The notes below the pieces were generated by a model that worked only from the letters and a program-made list of their open reading frames with translations, was not told the origin of the DNA and made no database searches. Shown here piece by piece: positions 9,149-17,062 of a stretch of DNA of 55,588 nt. The position numbers and the translations under genes are program-made. This stretch comes from Longimicrobium sp. (GTDB lineage: Bacteria > Gemmatimonadota > Gemmatimonadetes > Longimicrobiales > Longimicrobiaceae). Position 1 is the first letter of the stretch. Every line of letters starts with the position of its first letter. The stretch is taken from NCBI GenBank assembly GCA_036389135.1, contig DASVQP010000105.1, positions 1-55,588 on the forward strand, given 5' to 3'.

Positions 9149-10813
9149 ATGTCCGCCTCCCCGAAACAATATAAATTTACCATCGGGAACGAGTACGTCG
9201 GAGCCAGTCTCCTGGATATCGTCTCCGGCGCTCTGTACGGCCAAGTGCTGGATGTCGTGCGCGAGTACATTCAGAATGCCTTCGATGCAAAATCCCGCCG
9301 GGTGCACATCGTTCTCCGAGACGATGAGATCTGGATTCGCGATGACGGCATCGGCCTGAACCCAACACGGCTCGACCAGGCGCGGATGGTCGCAGTCTCC
9401 GCGAAGAAGCCGGGCGACGTGGGTTTCAGAGGGATCGGGGTATACTCGTCCTACAATGTGGCGGACTCGCTCGAGCTCATCACGCGGCCGCAGGGTGGGA
9501 GCAGCGTATATGTGCTGCGGATCGATTTCGCGGGGATGCGTGCGGAACGTGAACGCCGCGAGGCCGATCCCAGCCTCGGTGTCCTCTCCCTCGTCGATGC
9601 CCTCGAGCAATTCACCGTGATCGAGGATTTCGTCGGAAGCGCCCCGTTGGATGACAAGAAGGCGTTCTCCCTGGTTCGCCTAACGAACCCGGCGGATCAT
9701 CTCAGGGAGGCGCTCGCCGACGAGAGCGGGCTTACATCGTACCTTCAGGCAGCTATTCCGCTTTCGTTTCCCAAGGGACACCGCCACGCGAAACAGATCC
9801 AAAAGCAACTCGTGGCGAAAGGGATAGAGCTAAGACGAATCCAAGTCGCGCTGACGCCCGCCACCGCAAATCCGCGTGACGCAAAAGCTGCGGTCAACTT
9901 CTTCGCTGACGGGTACGAGGATCTGCTGCCGCCGACATTTCGGGAGCTTCGCCGGAATGGAAAGCGACTGGCGGTGCTCTGGTATTGTGTGCACCGGAAA
10001 CCCACCGTGCTCCCCAAAGGGGTGCCTGCCGGTTTTCAGACGCGATTGAACGGATTTGGGATCGGAGATCCGTCCCTGCCGCGGCGGTTTTGGGGTAAAG
10101 CGGGCGCTGGCATCCTGTATCGGCACCTCATCGGCGAGATTCACGCGGTGGACCCGCGCCTGCGGCCGAGCGCGGAGAGATCCCAGTTCGAAGATTCGCC
10201 AGCACGCCGCGAGTTCGAAGCGGAACTGACGCAGGCGCTGGACAAGGTTGAAGATTGGATCCAGAAGCGCCAGACTGCGCTGAACGATTTAGAAGACAAG
10301 GAGGATGCCAAGGGGCCCGCTGTTCACACCGCCGCGGAAGTAACACTCAAAAAGCTTTGCAAGACCTATGGGGCCAAGCCCCCCCTCACGTACGACTTGA
10401 TCGTTGATCCCAAAACGAAAAAGAAAGTAGACGAACGCGCGGTCGCAAACTCCAATGGGTCCCAGACGCCCAGCGATTCCGCGCAAACACCGAATCCTGG
10501 TGAGGCGAACAGCAATGACGGTTCTCAGCCAAATACGCCGCAAGCTTCCGGCACTGAGAACACGGGCGTCACCGCTGACTCTGCTGATGCTGCTGACACT
10601 GCTAAGGATTCCGGAGGCGATCAGGGTCAGAGCTCCTCGCAGCCTGCAGCTGCTCCGTCAATTTCTAAGCAGCTGTGGGATCAAAAGCACCCGAAAAAAT
10701 GGCCTAGTGGCGCATGGGAGAAGTTCCAGCTCGTTGATCGAGCGGTCGATGAGTCTACCGACGCGAAAGGCGCTCAGCAGATCCGCAACAAGCTGCGCGA
10801 CTTGCTGCATTAG
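9149..10813 (+). CDS. GHKL ATPase, second related copy, stand-alone with disordered linker
   Basis: A 554-residue protein with the same layout as its two relatives: N-box EYIQNAFDAKS (39-49), G1 box DDGIG (65-69), G2 box GFRGIG (92-97), then the shared signature (GEI at 329, SAERSQFEDSPA to about 352). After a short helical region comes a 70-residue linker rich in Ser, Thr, Asn, Asp and Gly (about 438-507). A small C-terminal helical domain ends the protein (KHPKKWPSGAWEKF and a charged tail). It is divergent from the Pycsar genes and converges on the operon to its right, so no partner gene is evident. It may use the C-terminal module as its effector or adaptor. Confidence 0.82.
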   Translation: MSASPKQYKFTIGNEYVGASLLDIVSGALYGQVLDVVREYIQNAFDAKSRRVHIVLRDDEIWIRDDGIGLNPTRLDQARMVAVSAKKPGDVGFRGIGVYSSYNVADSLELITRPQGGSSVYVLRIDFAGMRAERERREADPSLGVLSLVDALEQFTVIEDFVGSAPLDDKKAFSLVRLTNPADHLREALADESGLTSYLQAAIPLSFPKGHRHAKQIQKQLVAKGIELRRIQVALTPATANPRDAKAAVNFFADGYEDLLPPTFRELRRNGKRLAVLWYCVHRKPTVLPKGVPAGFQTRLNGFGIGDPSLPRRFWGKAGAGILYRHLIGEIHAVDPRLRPSAERSQFEDSPARREFEAELTQALDKVEDWIQKRQTALNDLEDKEDAKGPAVHTAAEVTLKKLCKTYGAKPPLTYDLIVDPKTKKKVDERAVANSNGSQTPSDSAQTPNPGEANSNDGSQPNTPQASGTENTGVTADSADAADTAKDSGGDQGQSSSQPAAAPSISKQLWDQKHPKKWPSGAWEKFQLVDRAVDESTDAKGAQQIRNKLRDLLH

Positions 10814-10883
10814 GGACGGTTGTTCGCAGACCGAGCCAATTGCCAGTGGATTCGCCATCGTGCGGCGACCACGCGGTTGCAGT

Positions 10884-11051
10884 TCATGCGTCGGCTAACC
10901 GAAAAGGGTCCGCACCGCCGATCCCGTTCGGAGTTGCCCCCGAATCAGCCCACGCGTCCACGTACTCGTTCGTCGTGATGTCGTGCCCGGTTGCGCCGAT
11001 AGCGCGACCCGCACCGTAGTCCACCCCTGATATGCGGCTGCCTAGATCCAC
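10884..11051 (-). pseudogene. Possible gene remnant downstream of the three-gene operon
   Basis: A minus-strand frame ending at a TGA at 10884-10886 has coding-like composition (VDYGAGRAIGATGHDITTN, then EYVDAWADSG) and no counterpart in the overlapping frames. It is opened by a stop only about 15 bases beyond the GTG at 11051, so at most about 55 residues are available. It could be the tail of a decayed gene or a small last gene of the operon at 11106-15371. Confidence 0.3.
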
Positions 11052-11065
11052 CTGCAGGCAGCCGC
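11034..11065. terminator. Hairpin between convergent genes
   Basis: A perfect 10-base stem (GCGGCTGCCT with AGGCAGCCGC) and a 12-base loop lie between two convergent genes. The T-rich tail is weak on both strands, so it may be a bidirectional hairpin that protects ends rather than a strong intrinsic terminator. The rest of the gap 10814-11105 holds only the possible remnant at 10884. Confidence 0.5.
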
Positions 11066-11105
11066 TTCAACTTCGTGGCTCCGGTGTTTCACGCCTGCCC
11101 GGAAT

Positions 11106-12677
11106 TCACTGCTGCTCGTTGAGGCGCTCGGCGAGACGCTCGACGAGAGTGCGTGCCGCCGCACTATCTCTCATGCATTCGAAAACGAGAGCAAAAACAC
11201 GCTCGTACGCCTCACGCTCGGATCCTGGAAACCGCGCGAGTTGATGTGCCCCGGGGGGATGAGCAGGAAGGCGATGGCGCCGCTCCCGCAGTTCGGCGAG
11301 GCGCGACCGCAGCTTGGCCTGATCCTCCGCGGCGAACAGATCGGACTCCGCGACTTTCGCCATCACCTCCAGAGCCTGATCCAGGTCGCGCATAAGCGCA
11401 CCTGCAGCGGTACCGGTCACCAACCCCGGTTCCAGAAGGGCGAGGATATCCCCAACCCGTGCCTCGGAAGCATCGAAAGCCTTCTCGCGAACGCGCCGCA
11501 TCGAGCTATCGCGCGTCCGTTGCGTGAGGCCACGTGCAAGGGGAACGAGGTTGAGCGTGAGTGCGGTTGCCGCAGGGCTCTGTTCGAAGGCGTCACGTCT
11601 GGCGTTCGGCACGACCCTGGGATCCAGTATGTGAATCTCCCCCACGACCCAGTTCACAAAGCGTGTCTCGGGAAAGATCTCGGCAAACACATCCGCACCG
11701 CCAATCTGGATATCGCCGATGCGAGCACGAAGCCCGCGGACTTCGCGCTCGGCGGCGATTGCTCCGAGGTAGTTGTGATGCAGAACCCAGCCTGCGGCTA
11801 CCGTCCCGAGATCTGGATCGTCTATCGTAACTCGCTGCAACTCCAGGTAGCTGTCCAGCTTCGTCGCCGTGATCTGCACGTGGTTCCGGAACGGCCGTGT
11901 AAGGCCCCGCTCCATCCCACCGATCCGGATGTCGAAATGGCCCGTTGGCAGGTGCTCCGCCAGGAACTCCTCGATCTCTGCGCCGAACTGGAAATCGGGG
12001 CTGAACGGAACCGGCGCAACCTGAGAGAGGTAGCGGGCGAGGGTATCCTCGTTGAGGAGCATGTCGCCGCGGAGCCGCATGACGCGCTCCATGTGCACCT
12101 CGAAGTAGTGTACAGCGGCGCCTTGCTCCGGTCCGGCAGCAACCGTCACGACGCGGTGGATGATCTCATCCAGCGTTCCCGAGAATTCCGGGTCGCGAAG
12201 AAGGTCGCGCAGGCGCCGGCAGTCCCACCGGAGTTCGGTCGACCTGGTGTCACCGGCCGCCTTGGTACGGAAGGTCAGGACCTGGCAGAATCCCAGGGCT
12301 GCCAGACGGCCGATGCCGCGAAAGCCGCGTGCGCTCTGGCCCCGCTTCTCGCTTGCGCCGAAGGCGGTTAGCACCCGAACGGCAGATTCGGCCGACACCC
12401 CGATGCCGTTGTCGCGGAAACGGGCTTCTCGCCGGACGGGGTCAACGTGAATCTCGATCCGCCCTTCGGATCGGTTCTCGAGGAGCCCCGCGCTGCAGGC
12501 CGCGTCGACGGCGTCCACGGCATTCTGCACGTACTCGCGATAGAGCGTGAGCGGATCGATGTACATCGCCGTGCTGAAGAGCTCGATGATGTCCTTTCCG
12601 ATCACCACGGGCTCGGTCGGAATCGTCAGTGATTCCTGTGATTTCGGCGGCCGCGACGAAAGAGTCCCGGGGCTCAC
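11106..12677 (-). CDS. GHKL ATPase, third related copy, last gene of the DGQHR/radical SAM operon
   Basis: A 523-residue protein with N-box EYVQNAVDAV (48-57), G1 box DNGIG (89-93) and G2 box GFRGIG (118-123). The family signature follows (GEI at 346, then PNARRDAFEQSPA to about 369). The C-terminal part is helical and lacks the long linker of the 9149 gene. It starts with GTG at 12677, overlapping the radical SAM stop by 4 bases (GTGA), so translation is coupled. It is presumably an ATP-driven conformational switch serving the two upstream proteins. The client is unknown. Confidence 0.83.
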   Translation of the reverse strand: MSPGTLSSRPPKSQESLTIPTEPVVIGKDIIELFSTAMYIDPLTLYREYVQNAVDAVDAACSAGLLENRSEGRIEIHVDPVRREARFRDNGIGVSAESAVRVLTAFGASEKRGQSARGFRGIGRLAALGFCQVLTFRTKAAGDTRSTELRWDCRRLRDLLRDPEFSGTLDEIIHRVVTVAAGPEQGAAVHYFEVHMERVMRLRGDMLLNEDTLARYLSQVAPVPFSPDFQFGAEIEEFLAEHLPTGHFDIRIGGMERGLTRPFRNHVQITATKLDSYLELQRVTIDDPDLGTVAAGWVLHHNYLGAIAAEREVRGLRARIGDIQIGGADVFAEIFPETRFVNWVVGEIHILDPRVVPNARRDAFEQSPAATALTLNLVPLARGLTQRTRDSSMRRVREKAFDASEARVGDILALLEPGLVTGTAAGALMRDLDQALEVMAKVAESDLFAAEDQAKLRSRLAELRERRHRLPAHPPGAHQLARFPGSEREAYERVFALVFECMRDSAAARTLVERLAERLNEQQ

Positions 12678-14293
12678 GCAAACACCTCTTCCGCTACAGC
12701 AGCATTCGCCGGGAGCGGAATATCTTCATCATACAGCCCGGCGTCTTCGACGAGTTCGTCATCAGGAATGGTAGCGACCTCCTGGAGTGACTCCAGCCGC
12801 GCCTGCCGAGCGCGGGTCCAGATCTCCTGCTCTTCGGAGCGCGTGAGGGGGAAGTAGTGCTCAAGCACCCGGGCGAGGGGAGTTCCGGCGAACGCACGCG
12901 CATACTCCGGGAACTCCGCCGGCTCGCCCACCGCCAGCAGGCCGAGCAACTCTGCCCGCTCGCTGGCCGAGAGCCGGCCCATGTCTGACTGGTACTGCTC
13001 GAACTCGGGCTTCCCGTCCATGGTTTCGTACCACTCGCGATTGAAGATCATGCGCTGCGGCCGGATCAAGATGCTCTCGAACTCCTCGTAGGTATCTCCG
13101 AACGCGCGCTTGAAGAACTGCGGCGACCCGCTCACGATGCCGCCCGTGGCCTGCAGCACCACCTGCATCGAGCGGAGGAAGTGCCGATTCCATTTCTCAC
13201 CCACATGTCCACGGTCCGGCCTATCCGTCGGCTGAAAGCGCATAGGGAACGAGAAAATCCGAATTCCGAGATCCTCGTTGAGTGCCACGTTCAGCCGCAT
13301 GCGCTCAAAAAGATCCGACGGCGAGTCATGAAAATTGTACAGCATGTAATTCGAGAGATTCGTCAGACCGACGTCATGCGCATAACGGACAGCTTGCGTG
13401 TAGGGCTTTTTCAAGCCGAGGTGATCGAACGCGATCCGGAGCGGACTGAGACAGATTGTAGCGAGTTCCCGGAGGTACATGGGGTCTTTGCATAGAATGC
13501 GAGCGTCGACACCCTGGTTGAAATCCACACGGCGCTGGACAGGCACACGCCCTCGATGGAGCTTGGCCCCCGCCTCGAAACCGAGGTCGCGGATCTCAGC
13601 GATGATTTCCCGGAACTTAGCAGCGGCGACGACGTTGTTGTCCATCAGCACGAGATCCTTCTTCGCCCCATACCGTTCCTCTACGCTACGCACGATGTAG
13701 GAGATGGACTCCGTTTCCCGCAGGTCCCCCTCAAGCTTCGGAACGCCGCAGAAAGAGCATTTGCGGATGCAGCCGCGCGAGGCATACGCAAAGTACGCGT
13801 CCCGCACGGGATACTTGTATTCGATCTGGTCGAGGATGCTGTAGTCCGGGACATGATCGTCCATTGAACGTCCATCGATGTCGTCACTGTAGAATTCTCC
13901 GGCAAAGTCGTCCAGCTGCAACGAGATCGCGGGAGCTTGGTCGAGCAATCCTTGAATGAACCGAATTCCCCGCCAATGCGGCTGGTCGAGGAAGCGCTGG
14001 TGCATCAGCGAGACAGCAATGCCGCCGACGAAGATCCGCTCGGATGCTCCATTCGCTACTTCGAGTGCGAAGTCGATTGCAGCAGCAATCCGCTTCCACT
14101 CGAAGGAGAACAGTGTCGTGATGTAGATGCGATCCCACGTTTCACTAAGCACTGACCGGTCCTCGCCCTTGATGAACCGGACGCGGTCCTTTTTTCCGTA
14201 AGGCCCATGATACTGGGCGATCTTCATCAGTCCGAGAGGCGGGTACTTGTTCTTGTAACCCGGCTCGATCAAGAGGATTTTGCGGTTAGCCAT
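12674..14293 (-). CDS. Radical SAM enzyme with B12-binding-like N-terminal region
   Basis: A 539-residue protein. The cluster motif GCIRKCSFC (Cys175, Cys179, Cys182) is the canonical CX3CX2C that binds the 4Fe-4S cluster and S-adenosylmethionine. The N-terminal 170 residues look like the Rossmann domain of class B enzymes (KILLIEPG, then RIYITTLFSF and IFVGGIAVSL), but no DxHxxG cobalamin ligand is visible. The ATG at 14293 is chosen because it overlaps the upstream stop by 8 bases; a longer frame to 14365 lies inside the upstream gene. The last 150 residues are acidic and helical. The substrate is unknown. Context suggests modification of nucleic acid or of a partner protein. Confidence 0.85.
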   Translation of the reverse strand: MANRKILLIEPGYKNKYPPLGLMKIAQYHGPYGKKDRVRFIKGEDRSVLSETWDRIYITTLFSFEWKRIAAAIDFALEVANGASERIFVGGIAVSLMHQRFLDQPHWRGIRFIQGLLDQAPAISLQLDDFAGEFYSDDIDGRSMDDHVPDYSILDQIEYKYPVRDAYFAYASRGCIRKCSFCGVPKLEGDLRETESISYIVRSVEERYGAKKDLVLMDNNVVAAAKFREIIAEIRDLGFEAGAKLHRGRVPVQRRVDFNQGVDARILCKDPMYLRELATICLSPLRIAFDHLGLKKPYTQAVRYAHDVGLTNLSNYMLYNFHDSPSDLFERMRLNVALNEDLGIRIFSFPMRFQPTDRPDRGHVGEKWNRHFLRSMQVVLQATGGIVSGSPQFFKRAFGDTYEEFESILIRPQRMIFNREWYETMDGKPEFEQYQSDMGRLSASERAELLGLLAVGEPAEFPEYARAFAGTPLARVLEHYFPLTRSEEQEIWTRARQARLESLQEVATIPDDELVEDAGLYDEDIPLPANAAVAEEVFA

Positions 14294-15371
14294 GGGCGTG
14301 ATTCTCGGCCAAGGGCGCTCTGCGCTTGCGTACGCCGCTAGAGCTTGGAGATGAGGCACTGCCACGCGAGTTTGCCCGTGCAGCGCGGATCAGATTCAAT
14401 GCCGTTTTTGCGCCGCCTCTACCACCAAGGCCCTTCAGAGGACCTGTGTTAGACCAGTCGAAATCGCCGGCGAAATCGCTAAGTGTCGCTTCCAAGTATG
14501 AATACGTGAGCTGAGCCGCGTCCCCTCGGCGCTCGATCCACAGGTCGGCCAACAGATCCATCAGTGCGTAGATCCCCACACCCTTGTTAAGAAGATTGCG
14601 CCGCGGATGAACCCATTCATGCCGGAGCACAGTAGCAACCGCGGTCCAGTAGTCGCGGACAACCCGCGCGATCTCGATGGGCGCTACTCCGCTGGACAGC
14701 GCCTCTGATGCGTTCAGGAACCGTTTCACCGCTTCCTGTACCATCCGAAGGGACGCGCGCCGGTACTTGCCGACAGTCTTGTCACCACCAAGATCCAGCT
14801 GCTGGTACCATGGAGATTCCTCGGTGTCGCGTAAGTAGAACGCGATGAACAGTTCGGGCCGATCCACACTCAGATCCGCTGCCAGACGGACCTCATGATA
14901 ATCAAGCAGGCTTCCGCTCAAGCCCTTTGCCTTGCCGTTGATGATGTTGAATACCTCTAACTCTTCGCGGACCGAGAGCTCGACAAAACACATGAAGGGC
15001 AGCTGGATATCGAGGTCCTGAATCCGTCCGAGGCGGTGCTGGCAGTCAACTTGAGCGAGTATCCCGGCCGCACCTTCACGCACGATCAACTGCGCAGTAC
15101 CACCTCCTCCAGCCTTGATCCGCCATGCTCCCTTGGTATTTGAGCGCAGGTTGAACGTGAGAGGAATCGTGGTACTGCCTTCCTTCTGGATGTAACGCCT
15201 GAAATCAAGGCTGTGGGGCATGTAGATCCGGCGCTGGTACCCGGTCCCAGCGGCTTCATCCAGGACATCAGCAAAGCTCAATTTGTGGAGCAGGTTGGCG
15301 GGACCAAACCCGAGCAATACTGGACGATCAGCCGAATAGCCGCGCAGTACGGGCAGGACGATCGGAGGCAT
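14286..15371 (-). CDS. DGQHR-domain (DndB/DpdB-like) protein, first gene of the operon
   Basis: A 361-residue protein with the DGQHR signature in the variant DCQHR (109-113), preceded by the usual hydrophobic strand (GILAQV) and followed by FNIINGKAKGLSGSLLDYH, a second typical segment. Family members include DndB of phosphorothioate and DpdB of 7-deazaguanine DNA-modification systems, which bind DNA and may hydrolyse ATP. The C-terminus is a Ser/Arg-rich tail. It leads a tightly overlapping operon with a radical SAM enzyme and a GHKL ATPase and has two operator-like inverted repeats upstream. DNA recognition for a modification or defence reaction is inferred. Confidence 0.8.
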   Translation of the reverse strand: MPPIVLPVLRGYSADRPVLLGFGPANLLHKLSFADVLDEAAGTGYQRRIYMPHSLDFRRYIQKEGSTTIPLTFNLRSNTKGAWRIKAGGGGTAQLIVREGAAGILAQVDCQHRLGRIQDLDIQLPFMCFVELSVREELEVFNIINGKAKGLSGSLLDYHEVRLAADLSVDRPELFIAFYLRDTEESPWYQQLDLGGDKTVGKYRRASLRMVQEAVKRFLNASEALSSGVAPIEIARVVRDYWTAVATVLRHEWVHPRRNLLNKGVGIYALMDLLADLWIERRGDAAQLTYSYLEATLSDFAGDFDWSNTGPLKGLGGRGGAKTALNLIRAARANSRGSASSPSSSGVRKRRAPLAENHAHG

Positions 15372-15615
15372 TCAGCGGGAGGATGAGGTGACAAGTTGCA
15401 GTGATACGCTGCAAATATGGAAGCATTGTCCTGCACGGACAAGGCCGATGAAGCCGACACTCCCCGCTACGTGCTACTGTTGAGCCCGAAATGAAACCTC
15501 GCGTGCGGGGCGCGCAGCGCGGTCGGAGCTTACCTCCAACAGGGTGGCGGTACGCATCTCCATTTCGTCGGCCCCTTTTACACCGGACATCCAAAAGGCT
15601 TGAGTCCAGAATACG
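15372..15615. promoter_or_regulatory. Promoter and operator-like repeats of the DGQHR operon
   Basis: Two perfect inverted repeats precede the ATG at 15371: TTGCAG/CTGCAA with a 7-base spacer (15396-15414) and TTGTCC/GGACAA with a 5-base spacer (15426-15442). On the minus strand a TTGTCC box followed 17 bases later by CATATT forms a plausible promoter, so the repeats overlap it and could bind a repressor or the DGQHR protein itself. A short minus-strand frame (15474-15590, 38 codons, starts MSGVKGADEMEM) is coding-like but unsupported. Confidence 0.45.
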
Positions 15616-15646
15616 GAAGCCCCCCGGCAGATCGCCGGGGGGCTTC
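15616..15646. terminator. Strong hairpin after the pilin gene
   Basis: A perfect 13-base stem (GAAGCCCCCCGGC with GCCGGGGGGCTTC) and a 5-base loop lie about 40 bases past the minus-strand pilin stop. It ends the pilus locus and separates it from the defence island. Confidence 0.7.
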
Positions 15647-15687
15647 TCTCGGTTCGAGGGCGCCGCGAACGACGCATGACCCGCGGC

Positions 15688-16230
15688 TCAGGCCGCCGGA
15701 TCGGTGCCCGCCCATTCCGCCGCGAGCTCCGTGCACACCGGGTTGTAGCCGCTCGTCTTCGAGATGGTCATCGTGCACTCCCACTTCCGCAGCTCGGTGC
15801 TGCGCGCGCGCACCGTGTAGCCCGCCTGCGTCACGCCGGTGACCCTGAGCCCCACCCCCGGCGAGGTCGCGTACGTCATGGTCCCGGCCGTCGGGGTGCC
15901 GGTGGCCTGGATCCCCGTGGGGAACTGCGCGTGGTCCTGGTAGTGCAGCGCCGCCTGGCTGTGGTAGCCCTTCAGGTCGTTGATGAGCGCGTTCTTCCGT
16001 ACCGCCTCGCTGCCGCCGAGGAGGTTCGGCACCACCATCTTCAGCAGGATCGCCGCGATGATCACCACCCCGATCATCTCGATCAGCGTGTACCCCGGCG
16101 CGAAACCGCGGCGGTAGGCGGGGACGCTGGCGAAGCGCGGGACCGGCCGTGGCGGGCGGCGGAGCCGCGTGGACGGCGGCGGGGGGATTCGGACGGGCGC
16201 GGCCGCCCGCGGGCGCGTGAGGAGCTGCAT
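15688..16230 (-). CDS. Type IV pilin (probable major pilin), long leader
   Basis: A 180-residue prepilin. The processing site is APG/YTLIEMIGVV, with Gly-1 and Glu+5, followed by the hydrophobic N-terminal helix. The mature part is about 134 residues with two cysteines near the C-terminus that could form the D-region loop. With the ATG at 16230 the leader is about 46 residues, Pro/Arg-rich and far longer than the usual 6-10. No nearer ATG, GTG or TTG was found. It has its own transcription unit: a terminator separates it from mglA upstream, as expected for an abundant pilin. Export is by the inner-membrane pilus machine, whose assembly ATPase and peptidase genes are not in this window. Confidence 0.82.
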   Translation of the reverse strand: MQLLTRPRAAAPVRIPPPPSTRLRRPPRPVPRFASVPAYRRGFAPGYTLIEMIGVVIIAAILLKMVVPNLLGGSEAVRKNALINDLKGYHSQAALHYQDHAQFPTGIQATGTPTAGTMTYATSPGVGLRVTGVTQAGYTVRARSTELRKWECTMTISKTSGYNPVCTELAAEWAGTDPAA

Positions 16231-16384
16231 GTTGGTCTTCGCGTGAGACGTTGCGGTGATGCGACCGAGGCGTGCCGACGGCACGCGTTGGTGCGATGGA
16301 CGGGGATCAAGCGGCATCGGCAGCCGAGCGTCGATCCTCTCCATCCAGATACCGTGACCCTCGAAAGACGGTTCTTGAAACGCC

Positions 16385-16412
16385 GAAGGCCGGAGGAATC
16401 GCTCCGGCCTTC
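16385..16412 (-). terminator. Hairpin between mglA and the pilin gene
   Basis: A perfect 11-base stem (GAAGGCCGGAG with CTCCGGCCTTC) and a 6-base loop lie downstream of mglA on the minus strand, ending the long pilus operon before the pilin gene. The pilin promoter should lie in 16231-16384, but no clear boxes were seen there. Confidence 0.6.
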
Positions 16413-16468
16413 AGGCGCAGGTTCCCCCGTCGCCTGGACGGGCGCATCCGCCCGGCGGCGCGGGACGG

Positions 16469-17062
16469 TTACGTGGGAGCCGCCTGGATCAGCCCCAGCG
16501 CGCGGGACTTGGCGGCGGCCATCGCGGCGCCCAGCGGCTGCAGGATCCCGCGCCGCTCGCGTGCGATTGACGCGAACGCCGGCCAGTCCAGCGGGTTCAA
16601 TCGCTGCTGGAGCTCGTCCCAGCTGAGAATGTCGGGGAGATCCTGCTTGTTGTACTGCAGGATCACCGGCACTTCCAGGATGCTCCGGCCGTTCGCCTCC
16701 AGCGTGCGCCGCAGATCGTCCATCGCCACCAGGTTCGCCTCCGCGCGCTGATAGTGGCTGTCCGCGACGAACACCACGGCATCGGGGTCCCGCAGGTTCT
16801 GCTGCCTCGCCCGGACGTACTGCACCTGGCCGGGTACGGTCTTGACGTTGTACTGGAGCGACCATCCTCCGGGCAGCGGCACGGTGATCGGAAGGAGGTC
16901 GAAAAACACCGTGCGTTCGCCTTCCGTGTCTTCCCGCACCAGCCTGGCGCCGGGCAGCTGCGCCTCGATCTGCTCCAGCGTCGTGGTTTTCCCGCAGAGG
17001 CCCGGACCGTAGTAGACGATCTCGGCGATGTAGCGCCGGAGCGCAAAGTTCGTGGTGGCCAT
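16469..17062 (-). CDS. mglA: MglA-like Ras-family GTPase
   Basis: A 197-residue small GTPase with P-loop GPGLCGKTT, the switch region ending in the TVPGQ segment typical of MglA, and the guanine-specificity motif NKQDLP. In Myxococcus and relatives MglA sets cell polarity and directs type IV pili and gliding motors to the leading pole. The ATG at 17062 overlaps the upstream stop (ATGA). Its place at the end of a pilMNOPQ operon argues it acts on this pilus machine. The GTPase-activating partner MglB is not obvious, unless the upstream gene has that role. Confidence 0.85.
   Translation of the reverse strand: MATTNFALRRYIAEIVYYGPGLCGKTTTLEQIEAQLPGARLVREDTEGERTVFFDLLPITVPLPGGWSLQYNVKTVPGQVQYVRARQQNLRDPDAVVFVADSHYQRAEANLVAMDDLRRTLEANGRSILEVPVILQYNKQDLPDILSWDELQQRLNPLDWPAFASIARERRGILQPLGAAMAAAKSRALGLIQAAPT

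Noticed and set aside
14286-15371. Classical dnd phosphorothioate or dpd deazaguanine system
   Set aside because: Only a DGQHR protein is present. There is no DndA/C/D/E, DpdA-type transglycosylase or associated helicase in the window.
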